6,127 nucleotides of DNA, from assembly GCA_003644265.1 (NCBI GenBank), contig QNBX01000220.1:1-6127 (forward strand). Reading direction: 5' to 3'. This document shows, piece by piece, positions 1-6,037 of this stretch. The stretch is from Planctomycetota bacterium (lineage in GTDB: Bacteria; Planctomycetota; B15-G4). The notes under the pieces were generated by a model that did not search any database, was not told the DNA's origin, and worked only from the letters and a program-made list of their open reading frames with translations. A program made the position numbers and the translations under genes. The first letter of the stretch is position 1; every line of letters begins with the position of its first letter.

Positions 1-1
1 G

Positions 2-511
2 GGCGGCCTCGTGTCCACCAAGCTCGAGGGCGGCGTGGAGCTGTTGATCGTGGCGCTGGCCTGGATCCTGGCGGGCCCGCTGCGCGCGCGCGCGGCGCTG
101 CTGCTGGGCGGGGCCGGGCTGCTGGCCTTGCCGGCGCTGATCACGCGCCAGCTGGTGCTGGCCGCGCCGGAGTCACCCCGGCTGGCCTTCCTCATGGACC
201 CCGAAGTGCTGCTCGCGCGCGGCGCGCCGTTGCTGATCGGGCTGGCCGGAATGCTGCTCGATGTCTCGTGCTTCGGGCTGCTTCCGCTGCTGCTGCTGGG
301 CCTGTCGTGGAGCGGGCGGCGGCGTCTTGGCCCGCTGCTGCCTTGGTTGCTGCTGGGCGTGGCGGGCTTCCTCGTCGCGGCCTATCTGGCGTCTCCCATG
401 CACGTGAGCCGGCACCTCTACACCAGCGTGCATCGCCTCGGATTCCACTGGATGGCGGCCATCGCCGTGCTGATCGCCCGCGCCGCCAGCCGAGGCGCGG
501 GCCTATACTGA
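2..511 (+). CDS. Polytopic membrane protein, 5'-truncated by the window edge
   Basis: The frame is open to the left edge, so the protein probably begins outside the window; a GTG at 11 could be a start, but only ten bases precede it and no ribosome site can be judged. Counting from that GTG there are 166 residues, strongly hydrophobic, with about five likely membrane segments near residues 9-24, 27-50, 71-100 (long enough for one or two passes), 106-127 and 146-158. Basic loops such as SGRRR (101-105) fit a cytoplasmic side. Near the C-terminus is the polar stretch RHLYTSVHR (134-142) before the last helix. A His/Thr-Ser/Arg pattern of this type is, from memory, seen at the ends of some GT-C-like or uncharacterised bacterial integral membrane proteins, but no catalytic motif is visible and I do not assign a function. 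The stop lies four bases before the sigma-factor ATG, so co-transcription is possible. Confidence 0.7.
   Translation, partial: GGLVSTKLEGGVELLIVALAWILAGPLRARAALLLGGAGLLALPALITRQLVLAAPESPRLAFLMDPEVLLARGAPLLIGLAGMLLDVSCFGLLPLLLLGLSWSGRRRLGPLLPWLLLGVAGFLVAAYLASPMHVSRHLYTSVHRLGFHWMAAIAVLIARAASRGAGLY
504..509 (+). promoter_or_regulatory. Candidate -10 element (TATACT) for the sigma-kinase operon
   Basis: TATACT lies over the last codons and stop of the upstream membrane protein gene, six bases before the sigma-factor ATG at 516. It is a near-consensus sigma-70 -10 hexamer in otherwise very GC-rich DNA. A start site about seven bases downstream would fall at or next to the ATG, giving a leaderless mRNA, which would fit the lack of a Shine-Dalgarno sequence before this gene. 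No convincing -35 box is seen at the usual spacing (around 481-487 the sequence is GC-only). It may be a chance match. Confidence 0.3.
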
Positions 512-515
512 CTCC

Positions 516-1082
516 ATGGTCCGCTCAAACCAGGTGACGTTGCTGCTGAATCGCATGAGCGCCGGACAGCAGGGAGCGTCCGACGAGCTCTTTCCCATCG
601 TCTACGACGAGCTGCGACGCTTGGCCGCTGGGCTCATGCGCGGCGAGCGCTCGGGCCACACGCTCCAGGCCACGGCGCTGGTGCACGAGGTCTGGCTCAA
701 GCTGGTGGACATCGACGACACGCAGTGGGAGGGCCGCGGCCACTTCATGCGCGTGGCGTCCCGGGCCATGCGCAACCTGTTGGTCGATCACGCCCGCGCC
801 CGACGCACCGACAAGCGCGGCGGCAAGCAGGCGCGGCAGCCGCTCGATGAGCTGGTGGCGGTCTACGAGGATCGCGGCATCGACCTGCTGGCCCTGAGCA
901 CGGCGCTGGACGACCTGGGCCAGATGGACGAGCAGCTGGCGCGGCTGGTCGACCTGCGCTTCTTCGGCGGCCTCGAGAACCGCGAGACGGCGCAGGTCCT
1001 GGGCATCTCGCTGCGCAGCACCGAGCGCGCCTGGTTCAGCGCCCGGGCCTTCCTGCGCACCCAGCTCGGCGTCGCGATGTGA
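516..1082 (+). CDS. ECF sigma factor, TIGR02999-like, kinase-linked
   Basis: This 188-residue protein has the length and layout of an ECF sigma factor: region 2 at about residues 5-92, a basic linker (RARRTDKRGGKQAR, about 94-107) and region 4 at about 125-184. Region 4 has a helix-turn-helix in the stretch starting NRETAQVLGIS (155-165). The block ELRRLAAGLMRGERSGHTLQ (32-51) followed by ATALVHEVWLKLV is the hallmark of the TIGR02999 sigma family that is expanded in Planctomycetota and Acidobacteria and often sits beside Ser/Thr kinases. It would direct RNA polymerase to a specific promoter set; the targets cannot be read here. The usual acidic DAED motif of region 2.2 is replaced by QATA (51-54), with Thr53 where a Glu is expected and Thr49 nearby, so activation by phosphorylation is plausible. 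No anti-sigma gene is adjacent. The ATG at 516 keeps all of region 2; no Shine-Dalgarno is seen. The stop overlaps the kinase start by four bases (1079-1082), suggesting translational coupling. Confidence 0.93.
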   Translation: MVRSNQVTLLLNRMSAGQQGASDELFPIVYDELRRLAAGLMRGERSGHTLQATALVHEVWLKLVDIDDTQWEGRGHFMRVASRAMRNLLVDHARARRTDKRGGKQARQPLDELVAVYEDRGIDLLALSTALDDLGQMDEQLARLVDLRFFGGLENRETAQVLGISLRSTERAWFSARAFLRTQLGVAM

Positions 1083-3808
1083 ACACGCAGCGCTGGCTCG
1101 CGGCGAGAGCTGTGTTCGAAGAGCTGCTCGACCTGGCGCCGGGCGAGCGCGAGCAGCACATGCTCGAAGCCGCCGGCCATGACGCGGAGCTGCTGGCGCT
1201 GGTGCGCTCGCTGCGGTCGGCCCACGACGCGTCCGACGACGCGCTCGAACCTCCCACGGGGGTTGAGCTCGGCCTGCCAGCCGCGCAGACGTCGGCGGAG
1301 CCCGGCTCCCCGCAGCGCATCGGCGCGTACCGGCTGGTGCGGCCCCTCGGCACGGGCGGCATGGGCACGGTCTTCGAGGCGCTGCAGGACCAGCCGCGCC
1401 GCACGGTGGCGCTCAAGCTCATGCACGCCGGGCTGGGGGACGAGTTTGCCCAGCGGCGCTTCCGGCAGGAGGCCCAGGTCCTGGCGCATCTCGCCCACCC
1501 CGCCATCGCGCAAGTCCTCGAGGCCGGCACCCATGAGGACCCGGTCAGCGGCCTGCGGCGCCCGTGGTTCGCCCTGGAGCTGGTGACTCCGGGCCGGGCG
1601 TTGGTCGAGCACGCGCAGCACGCGCGGCTGTCGCTCGACGCGCGCCTCGCGCTCTTCATCGCGGTCTGCGAGGGCGTGCACCACGGTCATCAGAAGGGCG
1701 TCATCCACCGCGACCTGAAGGCCGGTAACGTCCTGGTGGATGAGGCCGGCGCGCCCAAGATCATCGACTTCGGCATCGCCCGCTTCACCGGCGACGATCA
1801 CGAGTCGACCTCGCGGCTGACGCTCAGCGGGGAGATCGTGGGCACGCTGGGAGCCATGAGCCCCGAGCAGCTCGAGGGCTCCCCCGACGACGTCGACACG
1901 CGCACGGACATCTACGCCCTGGGGGCGCTGCTGTTCGAGCTGGTCACGGGGCAACCGGCCATCGACCTGGCGCACACGCCCTTGCCCCGCGCCATCCAGC
2001 GTGTGCGCGAGGAGCGTCCGCGGCGGCCCAGCGAGGTCGCCTCCGAGTTGCCGCCCGAGCTGGACTGGATCGTGCAGCGCGCCATGTGTCGCGAGAAGCA
2101 GGGGCGCTACCCGGCGGCCTCCGAGCTGGCCGCGGACCTGGCGCGCCTGCGGGCTGGCGAGCCGGTGCTGGCGGGGCCGCTCAGCGCTCGCTACCGCCTG
2201 TCCAAGTTCGTGCGGCGCCACCGCTGGCTCGTGGCCGGCTCGTGCGCCCTGCTGGTGACGCTGACCGGCGCCCTGGTCTGGATCACGTCCGCCTCCATGG
2301 CTGCCACGCGCGAGCGCGACAAGGCCCTGGCCCTCAACGAGTTCCTGGAGCAGACGCTGTCGTCCGCCGACCCGGCCATCGATGGCGCCCAGGCTCGCGT
2401 GGTCGACGTGCTCGAGCGTTCGTTTGCCATGAGCGCGAGGTTGTTCGCCGACCAGCCCGAGGTGCGCGCCGCGCTGCTGGGCACGGTGGGCCGCATCTAC
2501 ACCAGCCTCGGCCAGCACGAGTCCGCGCGCCAGCACCTCGAACAGAGCGCGTCGCTCTTCCGGGAGCTGCAGGGCGCCGACTCGCCCGACGCGTACATCG
2601 CCCTGCGCAACATCGGCTTCACGCTGCTCGACGACGAGGGCCCGCCCGAAGAGGCCGTGGCGGTGCTGCGTGAGGCCTACGACGGACTGGCCCGCAGCCT
2701 GGGTCCGCACAGCGTCGAGGCCCTGGTGGCGCAGAACTCGCTGGGCCTGGCCCTGAGCCTGATCGTGGAGGACGAGTCAGCGACGGACGGCTACGCCGAG
2801 GCCGAGCGACTGCTGCGCGACTCACGCGAGACCTATCGCCGCGAGCACGCGCCGGAGGACCACACGGCGCTCCTGTTCACGAGCAAGCTGGCGCGCTTCC
2901 TGCACATGCAGGGCGAGTTCGTGGAGTCCGAGCAGCTTCAACGCTGGGCCGTGCCGCGCGCGGACCGGCTGCTGGGGCCCGACCACCCCGACGCTCTGCA
3001 CATGCGCAACAACTACGCGGGCCTGCTGGTGGCCCTGGGCCGCGCCGACGAGGCCGTGACGCTGATGGACGCGGCCCACAGCTCCGCCTTGGAGAGCCTG
3101 GGTGCCACGCACCCCGGCAGCCTGCGCCTGGCCAACGGCCTGGGTCAGAGCCTGCTGGGGGCGGGGCAACTCGAGCGGGCGGCGGCCGTCTTCGAGGCGA
3201 CGCTGGCCACGCTGATCGCGGAGCTCGGTGAGCAGCACCCGCTGACGCTCGACGCGCGCCTGGGCCTGGGCACATGCCTGTACTACACCGGCGATCTGGC
3301 TGCCTCCGAGCAGCAGCTCAGCGCGGCCATCGAGGGTCTGCGCGCCGTCTTCGGCGAGCTGAACGAGCGCACCATCTCCACCCGCAACAACCTGGCCATG
3401 ATGCTGCAGAAGCGCGGCAAGACCCCCGAGGCTGAGGAGCTGTTGCGCATCAACCTGGACGCCAGGCGGCGCGCCCACGGCGACCTGCACCCCGACACGC
3501 TCGGCTCCATCAACAACCTGGGCTTCCTGCTGTTGCAGTCCGGTCGCGGCGAGCAGGCCCGGCCCCTGTTGGAAGAGGCTCTGGCCGGTCGCCGCGAGGT
3601 GCTGGGTGAGGCGCACCCCTCAACCATGAACACGACCATCAACCTGGCGGACCTGCATCAGCGCGCGGGTCGCGCCGAGCAGGCCGTACCCCTGTGGCGC
3701 GAGGTCGAGCGCTGGGGGCCCGAGGCCTATGGCGAGGGGGCCTCTCAGGTGAACTACGCGGCGGGTCGGCTGGCGGAGGCCTTGGCGCAGACCGGCTCGC
3801 AGCCCTGA
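1079..3808 (+). CDS. Transmembrane Ser/Thr protein kinase with C-terminal TPR array
   Basis: This is a 909-residue Hanks-type kinase. Residues 1-80 form the N-terminal spacer typical of ECF-linked kinases (AVFEELLDLAPGERE, 11-25). The kinase domain spans about 84-358, with glycine loop GTGGMG (91-96), ATP-anchoring Lys113 in VALKLM, helix-C Glu131, catalytic loop HRDLKAGN (210-217, Asp212), DFG (230-232), SPE in place of APE (261-263) and the structural Asp277 in DIYALG. All key residues are present, so it should be active; Thr244, Thr248 and Thr256 are candidate activation-loop sites. One membrane helix (about 383-404) follows a basic stretch (FVRRHR). The rest, about 415-905, would be outside the cytoplasm and consists of kinesin-light-chain-type TPRs, likely a protein-binding or sensing surface. 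The GTG start overlaps the sigma stop (ATGTGA), implying an operon and coupled translation. The likely role is sensing an envelope signal and phosphorylating cytoplasmic partners, with the sigma factor the prime candidate; the substrate is inference. A decayed copy of its 3' end lies at 5888-6008. Confidence 0.95.
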   Translation: MNTQRWLAARAVFEELLDLAPGEREQHMLEAAGHDAELLALVRSLRSAHDASDDALEPPTGVELGLPAAQTSAEPGSPQRIGAYRLVRPLGTGGMGTVFEALQDQPRRTVALKLMHAGLGDEFAQRRFRQEAQVLAHLAHPAIAQVLEAGTHEDPVSGLRRPWFALELVTPGRALVEHAQHARLSLDARLALFIAVCEGVHHGHQKGVIHRDLKAGNVLVDEAGAPKIIDFGIARFTGDDHESTSRLTLSGEIVGTLGAMSPEQLEGSPDDVDTRTDIYALGALLFELVTGQPAIDLAHTPLPRAIQRVREERPRRPSEVASELPPELDWIVQRAMCREKQGRYPAASELAADLARLRAGEPVLAGPLSARYRLSKFVRRHRWLVAGSCALLVTLTGALVWITSASMAATRERDKALALNEFLEQTLSSADPAIDGAQARVVDVLERSFAMSARLFADQPEVRAALLGTVGRIYTSLGQHESARQHLEQSASLFRELQGADSPDAYIALRNIGFTLLDDEGPPEEAVAVLREAYDGLARSLGPHSVEALVAQNSLGLALSLIVEDESATDGYAEAERLLRDSRETYRREHAPEDHTALLFTSKLARFLHMQGEFVESEQLQRWAVPRADRLLGPDHPDALHMRNNYAGLLVALGRADEAVTLMDAAHSSALESLGATHPGSLRLANGLGQSLLGAGQLERAAAVFEATLATLIAELGEQHPLTLDARLGLGTCLYYTGDLAASEQQLSAAIEGLRAVFGELNERTISTRNNLAMMLQKRGKTPEAEELLRINLDARRRAHGDLHPDTLGSINNLGFLLLQSGRGEQARPLLEEALAGRREVLGEAHPSTMNTTINLADLHQRAGRAEQAVPLWREVERWGPEAYGEGASQVNYAAGRLAEALAQTGSQP
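2972..3730 (+). repeat. Tandem 126-base repeats encoding 42-residue TPR units
   Basis: Within the kinase gene, the turn motif between TPRs (LGxxHPxTL-like) recurs at residues 632, 674, 716, 758, 800 and 842, an exact 42-residue (126-base) spacing over six units. Examples are LGPDHPDAL, LGATHPGSL, LGEQHPLTL, HGDLHPDTL and LGEAHPSTM. Forty-two residues is the period of kinesin-light-chain/TPR_12 repeats. Two earlier, more diverged units begin near 541 and 586 with 45-46-residue spacing. The units differ in sequence, so the array appears old rather than recently expanded. Confidence 0.8.
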
Positions 3809-3825
3809 GCTGAGCGTGTGTCTGG

Positions 3826-3847
3826 TGCAGGTCCCCTGGCTCCTGCA
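3826..3847 (+). other. Small stem-loop after the kinase stop
   Basis: TGCAGG (3826-3831) and CCTGCA (3842-3847) can pair as a six-base stem with a ten-base loop, 17 bases after the kinase stop. There is no T run after it. It may help mRNA 3' stability or be a chance match in GC-rich DNA. Confidence 0.2.
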
Positions 3848-3863
3848 TGCGCTCTCGGACGCC

Positions 3864-3906
3864 CTGCGCCGGGTTGGCTGGGTGCCTCGCTGCCGCGCAG
3901 ATTTTT
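3864..3906 (+). terminator. Possible weak intrinsic terminator after the kinase gene
   Basis: CTGCGC (3864-3869) is complementary to GCGCAG (3895-3900), and the second arm is followed at once by ATTTTT (3901-3906), one of the few T runs in the window. The loop is long (25 bases) but can fold further through GGC/GCC pairs. Its place between the kinase and the next gene suits a terminator that would separate the sigma-kinase operon from the propeller gene. The short stem keeps confidence low. Confidence 0.33.
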
Positions 3907-4020
3907 CGTGGCGGCCGGCTGACCGGCATCTCGCCCCAGGAGGTGACAGCCACGCGTCTCGGGACCGGCCCCGCTTCGGGAGCCGCCGGACGCCAGCTCC
4001 AGCCACCTTCGAGCCCCGCC

Positions 4021-5721
4021 ATGAACCAGCACAACCCGTCACCTTCGCCGCAGAGCCTGGACACGCCCCCGCGCTGCTCCCGCCTGCTCGCCGGCGCCTG
4101 CCTCGCGCTGGCCGTCGCCACGGCCGCCCCCGCAGCCCGGGCCAGCGACACCCTCGAGCGCGTCGTGACCTGGGCCGGTCAGCAGGTCCTGGGGGCAGGC
4201 GCGGAGAAGCCCGACCTCACTCCCGACGGGCGCTACGCGGTCTACAGCAGCTCGGACTGGAACCTCTTCTTCGGGTTCAACTTGACGAAGACGAATATCA
4301 TCTTTCGTGACCTCCAGGCCGGCACCAGCGAACTGATCAGCAAGACGCCCCTCGGGGCCGAGTCCGACGGCATGAGCGTGAACGCTTCCCTCTCGGCCGA
4401 TGGGCGTTTCGTGGTCTTCCAGAGCAGCTCGACCGACATCGTCCCGGGCTCGCCGAGCGGAGTGCACGTCTACGTGTACGACCGTCAGGCTGGCGTCAGT
4501 GATCTGGTGGACGTGCCGAACGGAGGCGGAACGGCCAACGGGAACGCTGTCTCGGCCTCGATCTCCGATGACGGACGCTACGTCACCTTCCAATCCGGCG
4601 CGACCAACCTCGCGGGTACCGACACGAATGTCTATTACGACATCTTCGTGAGGGATCGCCAGCTCGGGACCACCGTTCGGCTCAGCAACGGCAACTTCGA
4701 GAGCGAGAGCCCGTCGATCTCAGCGGACGGCCAGCGGGTCGTCTTCCACACCAGGGCCAACAACATCCTCGCCGGGGACACCAACGGCGCGCAGGACGTG
4801 GTGCTGTGGGACGCCTCGGTCAGCGGCCTGCAGTTGGTGAGCCGGAACAGCGCCGGCGGCGTGTCCAACAGCGTCAGCTGGATCTCGACCATCTCGCGGG
4901 ACGGCCGCTGGGTCGCGTTCTGCAGCGCCAGCACCAACCTGAATGGCGCCGGCTCCGGCAACGGGCAGCTGCAGCTCATCCTGTGGGACTCGACGACCGA
5001 ACTCATGAGCAAGGCGAGCGTCGACTCGGCGGGCGTGATGGGCGACAAGCACGCCTACGATCCGCGCCTCTCGAGCGACGGCCGCTTCGTCACGTTCAGG
5101 AGCCGCTCCACCAATCTGATCGCCAGCGACACGAACAACAACGACGACATCTTCGTGCACGACACGCAGAGTGCCCTGACGCGCCGCGTGAGCGAGAGCC
5201 TGGCCGGCGTCGGCGGCAACTTCGCGGTCTTCCCGTTGGCGCCCATCACCACCGACGGCACGCTGATGCTGTTCGTCGACCAGTCGAACAACCTGGTGGC
5301 CGGCGACACCAACGGCAAAGACCTCTTCCTGCGCACCATGGAGTGGCCCAGCCCCTGGGGCGACCTCGGGCAGGGCTTGGCCGGGACCAACGGCATGCCC
5401 GCGCTGCAGGCCACGGGCGACCTGACCGGCGGTAGCACCGTCACGCTCACCCTGAGCGACGCGTTGCCGCTGGGGAGCACGGCCCTGGTGCTCGGCTTCA
5501 GCCAACTCGATGCGCCCTTCCGTGGCGGCACGCTGGTGCCCTTCCCGGACATCATGGTGATCGGGCTGCCGATCGACGCCGCCGGCACCCAGGTCATCGC
5601 GGACACCTGGCCGCTCGGCGTGCCCAGCGGTGCTGAGATCTTCGTGCAACATTGGTTCGCCGATGCGGGCGCGGTGCACGGATTCGCGGCCTCGAACGGT
5701 CTCTCCGGGACCACGCCCTGA
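4021..5721 (+). CDS. Secreted seven-bladed PD40/TolB-like beta-propeller protein with Planctomycetota-type C-terminal domain
   Basis: I start this 566-residue protein at the ATG at 4021 because a signal peptide follows directly: a basic residue pair near 18-21, hydrophobic core LLAGACLALAVATAAPA (22-38) and an ARA-S cleavage site (39-42). An in-frame ATG at 3847 would add 58 low-complexity residues before the signal and is less likely. No clear Shine-Dalgarno precedes 4021. The mature protein shows seven repeats of the form (S/T)xDGRxVxFxSxxTNL...DxFVxD, beginning near residues 64, 122, 179, 231, 289, 348 and 407, which match the blades of a PD40/WD40-like propeller. Loops such as AGDTNG recur and may bind a ligand or metal. 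Residues about 446-566 form a separate domain (LGQGLAGTNG... to HGFAASNGLSGTTP) resembling, from memory, the tails of many exported proteins in Poly30-like Planctomycetota. No catalytic residues are evident; the role is probably binding or structural in the envelope or outside the cell. It follows the sigma-kinase pair on the same strand but across a 212-base gap, so it may have its own promoter. Confidence 0.9.
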   Translation: MNQHNPSPSPQSLDTPPRCSRLLAGACLALAVATAAPAARASDTLERVVTWAGQQVLGAGAEKPDLTPDGRYAVYSSSDWNLFFGFNLTKTNIIFRDLQAGTSELISKTPLGAESDGMSVNASLSADGRFVVFQSSSTDIVPGSPSGVHVYVYDRQAGVSDLVDVPNGGGTANGNAVSASISDDGRYVTFQSGATNLAGTDTNVYYDIFVRDRQLGTTVRLSNGNFESESPSISADGQRVVFHTRANNILAGDTNGAQDVVLWDASVSGLQLVSRNSAGGVSNSVSWISTISRDGRWVAFCSASTNLNGAGSGNGQLQLILWDSTTELMSKASVDSAGVMGDKHAYDPRLSSDGRFVTFRSRSTNLIASDTNNNDDIFVHDTQSALTRRVSESLAGVGGNFAVFPLAPITTDGTLMLFVDQSNNLVAGDTNGKDLFLRTMEWPSPWGDLGQGLAGTNGMPALQATGDLTGGSTVTLTLSDALPLGSTALVLGFSQLDAPFRGGTLVPFPDIMVIGLPIDAAGTQVIADTWPLGVPSGAEIFVQHWFADAGAVHGFAASNGLSGTTP

Positions 5722-5741
5722 GTGACGGGGGCGGCGGATGG

Positions 5742-5751
5742 TGTCGCGACA
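5742..5751. promoter_or_regulatory. 10-base perfect palindrome TGTCGCGACA
   Basis: TGTCGCGACA is a perfect ten-base palindrome 21 bases after the propeller gene stop, directly abutting the large stem-loop at 5751-5792. It could be a dimeric protein-binding site or part of the same structured 3' region. Short palindromes built on CGCG are easy to meet by chance in such GC-rich DNA. Confidence 0.25.
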
Positions 5752-5792
5752 GCCGGCTCGCCGCCTCCGAATGGAGTCGGCGAGCCTTGGCT
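5751..5792 (+). terminator. Strong stem-loop after the propeller gene, terminator-like without T tail
   Basis: GGCTCGCCG (5755-5763) pairs perfectly with CGGCGAGCC (5778-5786). After one C/T mismatch the stem continues with CTCC (5765-5768) and GGAG (5773-5776) around a GAAT tetraloop. Outside, AGCC (5751-5754) pairs with GGCT (5789-5792) across a two-base TT bulge. About 17 base pairs form in 42 bases. It starts 30 bases after the stop codon, where a terminator or mRNA-protecting structure is expected. It is followed by GCCGAAAG and seven Gs, not by Ts, so Rho-independent termination in the classical form is doubtful. Confidence 0.5.
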
Positions 5793-5866
5793 GCCGAAAG
5801 GGGGGGCGACACTCGTCGTGGGGGTGTTGGCTGGTCGTGGCTGCGCAAGGTATGACCCCGGCCCTG

Positions 5867-5893
5867 GCAGCCCGTGCGAAAAGTCATGCGCGC
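5867..5893 (+). repeat. Left imperfect direct repeat flanking the kinase remnant
   Basis: This stretch (GCAGCCCGTG, then AAGTCAT, then GCGCGC) recurs in the same order and orientation at 6008-6037. The matching blocks are 10, 7 and 6 bases with small spacing differences. It runs into the left edge of the segment that resembles the kinase gene. Confidence 0.5.
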
Positions 5894-6008
5894 CCCTCGA
5901 GTATGAACACGGCCATCAACTTGGGCGCACTTGCATCAGCGCGCCGGTCTCGCCGAGCAGGCCGTGCCCCATTGTTGCGAGGTCGAGCGCTGGGGGCACG
6001 AGGCCTAG
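5888..6008 (+). pseudogene. Frameshifted remnant of the kinase 3' end (one TPR unit)
   Basis: This segment aligns by eye with kinase gene bases 3611-3730 (residues about 845-884): about 17 mismatches and one single-base gap over about 120 bases, near 85 % identity. It reads HARPSSMNTAINL in one frame, matching kinase AHPSTMNTTINL. An extra base around 5925-5929 then shifts the frame, and it continues LHQRAGLAEQAV...EVERWGHEA against kinase LHQRAGRAEQAV...EVERWGPEA, ending in TAG at 6006-6008 where the kinase has a Tyr codon. No kinase domain, start codon context or ribosome site belongs to it. Fainter resemblance may extend left to about 5830 (GGTCGTGGC against kinase GGTCGCGGC) and right to about 6064 (TGGCGCAG), but those parts are uncertain. 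It lies in the same orientation as the intact kinase gene, about 2.28 kb downstream. Confidence 0.85.
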
Positions 6009-6037
6009 CAGCCCGTGGCGCAAGTCATTCCGCGCGC
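6008..6037 (+). repeat. Right imperfect direct repeat flanking the kinase remnant
   Basis: This is the second copy of the repeat seen at 5867-5893, with a three-base insertion (TCC) before the final GCGCGC block. It begins at the last base of the TAG that ends the kinase-like segment, so the two repeats bracket that segment almost exactly. Confidence 0.5.

Noticed and set aside
863..2710. A 615-residue open frame on the minus strand opposite the sigma and kinase genes.
   Set aside because: It is antisense to two genes with clear conserved domains, is rich in Arg, Gln, Val, Ala and Gly as expected for a GC-rich shadow frame, and shows no recognisable motif.
3938..3946. AGGAGGTGA, a perfect Shine-Dalgarno-like sequence.
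   Set aside because: No ATG, GTG or TTG lies 4-14 bases downstream, and the propeller start at 4021 is about 75 bases away, so it appears to be an orphan match.
3847..4020. Upstream in-frame ATG at 3847 that would extend the propeller protein by 58 residues.
   Set aside because: The extension would bury the signal peptide inside the protein, has no domain character, and overlaps the candidate terminator region; 4021 gives a normal export signal.
4720..5679. A 319-residue open frame on the minus strand opposite the propeller gene.
   Set aside because: The forward frame has a signal peptide and seven regular blades; the reverse frame is low-complexity and lacks any domain pattern.
5800..5806. 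Run of seven Gs as a possible phase-variation tract.
   Set aside because: It lies outside any gene, after a stem-loop, and is too short and too ordinary in this GC-rich DNA to support a phase-variable switch.
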